NCBI GenBank assembly: GCA_004154925.1
Contig: QJNS01000176.1
Span: forward strand, 1 to 64,000
Source: Monosporascus cannonballus
Lineage: Eukaryota; Ascomycota; Sordariomycetes; Xylariales
Length of the DNA: 64,000 nucleotides
Direction: 5' to 3'
The notes beneath the pieces are model-generated. The model was given only the letters and a program-made list of their open reading frames with translations, did not search any database and was not told where the DNA came from. Below are positions 60,049-64,000 of the stretch, one piece after another (the first letter of the stretch is position 1; the number at the start of each line of letters is the position of its first letter). A program made the translations under genes and the position numbers.

Positions 60049-61946
60049 ATGTATCGCATATCCAACATCTACGGTAGGCAGATACCTCTTACCCTTTGGC
60101 CCAGAAACCCCTCGTTCCCTATGCTCATCTGACGTTACCCTTCTACAGTCCTCGCGGCGTTTGGGACCATAGGAGGTGCCCTCTTCGGTTTTGATATCTC
60201 CTCGATGTCAGCGTGGATCGGCGCACCGCAATACCTCGAGTATTTTAACCACCCGGATTCCAACCTCCAGGGCGGCATCACCGCCTCCATGTCGGCAGGT
60301 TCCTTCGTGGGCGCTGTGGGCTCCGGCTGGCTGTCGGACCACTTCGGCCGCCGCGGGTCCCTCATGATCGCTAGTATCGTCTGGATTATCGGCTCGGCCC
60401 TGCAGTGTTCGGCCCAGAATGTCGGCCACCTGATCGCCGGCCGCGTCGTCTCCGGTCTCAGCATCGGCATCACGAGCTCCCAGGTCTGCGTCTACCTCGC
60501 CGAGCTGGCGCCAGGCAAGATCCGCGGCCGCATCGTGGGAATTCAGCAGTGGGCGATCGAGTGGGGAATATTGATCATGTACCTGATCTCGTACGGCTGC
60601 TCGCGCGGCATCCAGGGGCCCGCCGCCTTCCGCCTCGCCTGGGGCATCCAGGGCGTGCCCGGCGTCGTGCTGCTCGTGGCCTTGTTCTTCTTCCCGGAGA
60701 GCCCTCGGTGGTTGGCGAGCAAGGAACGCTGGGACGAATGCCTCGACACGCTGGCGATGCTCCATGCGAAGGGGAACCGTGACGATCCCGTCGTAGTCGC
60801 TGAGTATGAGGAGGTCAGGGAGGCGGCAAACATTGCTGCTCAATCTAAGGAAGTCAGCTTCCTGGGCTTGTTTGGTAAGAACATGTGGAAGCGCACTGCG
60901 GCTGGCATGAGTGTACAGATGTGGTAAGTAGTGGTCGAAATACACCTCGACATGAAAGGCCCTACTAACATACAGGTATAGGCAGCAGCTCCTTGGCGGC
61001 AATGTGGCCATGTATTATATCGTCTACCTTCTCTCGATGGCCGGAATGGTAAATTCCCTACTTCCGAATTCCGTCTCCGTCCCTCATACTAACTTCCTGG
61101 GTCTAGAGCGGAAACACAGCCTTGACATCTTCGATCATCCAATACGTCCTCTTCCTCGTAACTACCGGGTTCATCATTCCTGTCGTTGACCGGATCCCGC
61201 GACGTCTCCTGCTCATCTCCGGCGCCATTGTCTGCATGGCCTTGCACTTCGCCACGGCGGGTTTGATGGCGTCCTACGGCTTTCCCGTGGACGCGGTCGG
61301 CGACAATCCCAACTTGCGCTGGGAGATCCAGGGCCCGGCCGCGAAGGGCGTGATCGCGTGCTCGTACATCTTCGTGGCTGTCTACGGTCTCAGGTGAGCA
61401 ACTAGAACCCCTTATTTCCTTCCTCATCCTGTCCCAAGAGCACTCGATCTCAGATTACACCATTTGATTGGATATACCCTCTCCGAGCAGTGTTGGGAGC
61501 ACTCATAGACTCCTGAGATGTTCTGTTCTAGTAAAGGCGTTTTACTGACTCCAATGTGATGTAGCTGGGCGCCGGCGGGCTGGATCTACTGCTCCGAGGT
61601 GTTCCCGCTCAAGTACCGCGCCAAGGGCGTCGGCCTGTCGGCGGCGACCAACTGGATCTTCAACTTCGCCATTGCGTACTTCGTCGCGCCCGCCTTCACC
61701 AACATCGTGTGGAAGACCTACATCGTCTTCGGCGTCTTCTGCTTCGCCATGACTGTCCACATCTTCTTCACGTACCCCGAAACGGCCGGCCGCACACTCG
61801 AGGAGATCGACCTCGTCTTCGACACCAACACGCCCCCCTGGAAGACCGGCCGCCTGGCCCCGAACGCCTTCCAGGAGAAGCTGGAGCAGGTCAAGGAGAA
61901 GGAGGGGAGGGATATTCCGGGTTCTAGCGAGGTTGAGCATGTCTAA
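60049..61946 (+). CDS. MFS sugar (hexose-type) transporter
   Basis: This is a plasma-membrane sugar porter (MFS sugar porter family), probably a proton symporter or facilitator for a monosaccharide. There are five exons: 60049-60073, 60149-60923, 60982-61048, 61107-61393 and 61565-61946. The introns are 75, 58, 58 and 171 bp, all in phase, giving 511 aa, the usual family length. The tiny first exon supplies MYRISNIY before the first membrane segment (AAFGTIGGALFGFDISSMSA). Signatures: SDHFGRRGS after TM2, GRVVSGLSIG, PGKIRGR, PESPRWLASKER at the central loop, QQLLGGNVAMYYIVY in TM7, and PETAGRTLEEID after the last membrane segment. The substrate cannot be read from sequence. The gene looks intact. 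Confidence 0.93.
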
Positions 61947-63043
61947 CCTCATATGGGAAAGGATCTCTCTATTAGCAGAAATTTTCAACAAGACAAATGA
62001 TAAGTATTTTGGCCTTATCGCATTCACCACCTCCCCGTCAGCTATTGCTTCGCACATTGTGACAAGGTATTACCTCCGTGTACTAGCGTGTTATTAGACC
62101 AATCCCCATATAGACACAGATAATCCTCCACGATATAGCGTGGTAACTCCCTATTCCACGGTCTTGACGCTCTACTTTAGGAAGCGTCTTTTAGATAACC
62201 TAGGCTGTTTCATGCAGTCGCGATGTTGCTCGTCGAAGGTGCGAGGATTGCTCTTGTTCACATAGAGCTCTCCAAACCACTACCGGGCTTAGAAGGTCGG
62301 AATATCACCCATTCAGAGGAACCCCATTTGCTAGTCCGTGACGGTCTAGTGTCATTTGAATGATGGGTGTTGCGGCCCAACCTTTAGTCCTACCGTTAGG
62401 GCCTTACAACATTTTTTGTTGCCTCTCCCCTAACACCACGATGAATACGACCCTGCCAATTGAAGCAGGGGCCCAGCAATAATACATACAATACCTGCCT
62501 ATGTTGTGCAGTCGTGGATAAAGTTCTATAATTGTACATTATGCTATAAATTTTCAAGGAATGGTATGTCGTGCAGGAACCTATCGGACCTGGATATATC
62601 ACGAATTACATACCTCCCCACAGCTATGTAACGAAGTAATAGCGATGACCACCCGGCTGGAACTTGGTGCTTGTGCCTGTAAGTACATATTGCTAGCGTA
62701 GTTCTTACTGTAGCCCGCCCTGGATTGTGGCACGAGCGCATCTTCGCTCTCATACGTCATTTGCGACTTGCGCCCCAGTTAACCCGCCGGGCCGGATTTA
62801 ATGCAGCAAGTAGTGCTACTGTAGGTACCAAGCAGAAGTATTGTACTGTGCCATAGTAAACCTTTAACACCACCGTTTCGGCCCTTCTACACCCACCTGC
62901 TCACCGACGAACTCGCATCCACGCGCCACCACCTCTCTCGCGTCACCGTTATTCGATCAAGACAGAGAGATGCCTCCGGAAATCCTCCAAGTTCCCTAGA
63001 GACTGCTCCGTTAGGACGCCGACGCATCGTCCCGTGATCGATT
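61947..63043. promoter_or_regulatory. Intergenic region upstream of the CSC1-like gene
   Basis: No gene is supported in this 1.1-kb stretch. It holds the transporter 3' end and the promoter of the downstream gene. Pyrimidine-rich sequence at about 62880-62945 (CCACC-rich) may be the core promoter or leader. Confidence 0.45.
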
Positions 63044-64000
63044 ATGGCGGCCCGGGACAATGACACCGAACCCGACTATTGCAGAGGTATCTATGCCGCC
63101 GGCCCTGGCAGCAAAGATATCTATGTCCAGTCGGTCATCTCCCTTGGCTTAGGCTTCACGGCTCTTTTCGCCTTCTGTGTGAGCATTCCCTGATCTCTTC
63201 TGCGTTCTGGTTGTTGCGATGCTGACTAAAACCCGACCAGATCCTTCGACCGCGATGGAAATCCCTGTATGCCGCGCGCAAACGACGCAGCGACCCCCAA
63301 ATCGCCTTGCCCGTTCTTCCGGATAGCTTTCTAGGATGGATACCGGCTCTCTACAGGGTGACCGAGGAGCAGGTTTTGGCGTCGGCTGGCCTCGATGCCT
63401 TTGTCTTCCTCAACTTCTTTAAGATGTCACTCCGCCTATTTAGCGCCATGCTCTTCTTCGCCCTTGCCGTGCTTTGGCCTATCCACAAAATGTTCGACAC
63501 AGTTGAAAGTGGCGGCGATAATGATAATGATATTTCCAACGTTGAGTGGAACTTCCAGACCTACCCCGTCCAGAGGGCCGGTACTCTTACCATCCAAGAC
63601 GACAAAGACAGAACCTATTTGTGGGCTTACCTCGTATTCACCTGGTTCTTTTCTCTTCTCACCATCTACTTCATGGATACGGAGACTACGAAAGTCGTTA
63701 AGATACGGCAAGATTACCTAGGCACGCAGTCCACTGTCACCGACCGGACCTTCCGATTAGTCGGCATACCCAAAGACCTCCGATCGGAAGGGAAGATCAA
63801 ACAGTTTGTGGAAAACCTTGAGATTGGCAATGTCAAGAGCGTCACTTTATGCCGCGATTGGGCTAAGCTAGATGCTCTTATGGCCGAAAGGGAGACAATT
63901 CTTCGCAAGCTAGAAGAGGCTTGGACGGCCTTCCTCGCTCAATCACCGAAAGCCGGAGTCGGCCCACCCGCCCCGGCTAATCCTAACGGAGACAGACCTA
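63044..64000 (+). CDS. CSC1/OSCA-type stress-gated cation channel, 5' part
   Basis: Exon 1 (63044-63178, 45 codons) and exon 2 (63241 to the window end) are separated by a 62-bp intron (GTGAGC...CCAG, branch GCTGAC). The translation has an N-terminal membrane helix (SVISLGLGFTALFAFCILRPRW). The conserved LGWIPALYRVTEEQVLASAGLDAFVFLNFFKM motif region follows at about residues 73-104. A second helix (LFFALAVLWPI), a third (YLVFTWFFSLLTIYFM) and the start of the cytosolic RNA-recognition-like domain (TVTDRTFRLVGIPKDLRSE...) come next. This order (RSN1_TM, then PHM7_cyt) is that of fungal CSC1/Rsn1/Phm7 proteins. The gene runs off the right edge. Confidence 0.9.

Noticed and set aside
60208..61427. 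Minus-strand open frames opposite the sugar transporter
   Set aside because: They are antisense shadows of GC-rich transporter exons without their own domains.
1..64000. CRISPR arrays, rRNA or tRNA genes
   Set aside because: Direct repeats found are LTRs, U3 tandem words or a minisatellite; no cloverleaf or rRNA core was recognised by eye.

Overview
The window comes from the nuclear genome of a filamentous ascomycete (Pezizomycotina). The gene-bearing parts have short GT-AG introns (46-171 bp, most of them 46-75 bp) with CTAAC/CTGAC-like branch sites. There is a highly reducing polyketide synthase remnant. Most of the window is extremely AT-rich repeat sequence in which CpG survives but CpA/TpG is scarce and TpA abundant, the mark of repeat-induced point mutation (RIP). 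I could not assign a species.

Layout. (1) 1-9.4 kb: two RIP-degraded Ty3/gypsy chromoviruses (copy 1 and the older D), with a little-mutated solo LTR inside D. (2) 9.4-12.2 kb: a GC-normal island with a broken Tc1-type transposase and one small three-exon gene of possible ADF-H (twinfilin-like) type. (3) 12.2-32.1 kb: an old chromovirus (E) whose 5' LTR and gag were each hit by a younger relative (copy 2, copy 3). Target-site duplications (TSDs) are visible for both. (4) 32.1-34.3 kb: AT-rich filler with two solo LTRs. (5) 34.3-51.3 kb: a nested stack. A 1.25-kb LTR-like repeat (R1) lies in a PKS gene and contains minus-strand chromovirus copy 4. Copy 4 contains a second chromovirus family (B), and B contains a 1.5-kb gag-only LTR element. 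(6) 51.3-53.4 kb: an hAT-like element with an exact 8-bp duplication, also inside the PKS and itself carrying two further insertions. (7) 53.4-64 kb: normal gene space with the PKS 3' half (methyltransferase end, pseudo-KR, ER, KR, ACP), a mitochondrial sulfide:quinone oxidoreductase, an MFS sugar transporter and the start of a CSC1/OSCA-type channel gene.

The most unusual signal is inside the chromoviruses. Between the pol chromodomain and the 3' LTR, every full copy carries an antisense reading frame. Its cysteine codons (many RIP-mutated to tyrosine) keep the Zn2Cys6 spacing C-x2-C-x6-C-x8-C-x2-C-x6-C, followed by coiled-coil-like sequence, and the frame runs into the end of pol from the opposite strand.

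The functional genes on the right look like unrelated housekeeping or accessory genes, not a biosynthetic cluster. The PKS is a pseudogene: it has lost its KS-AT-DH part, is split by two insertions and has an in-frame stop.
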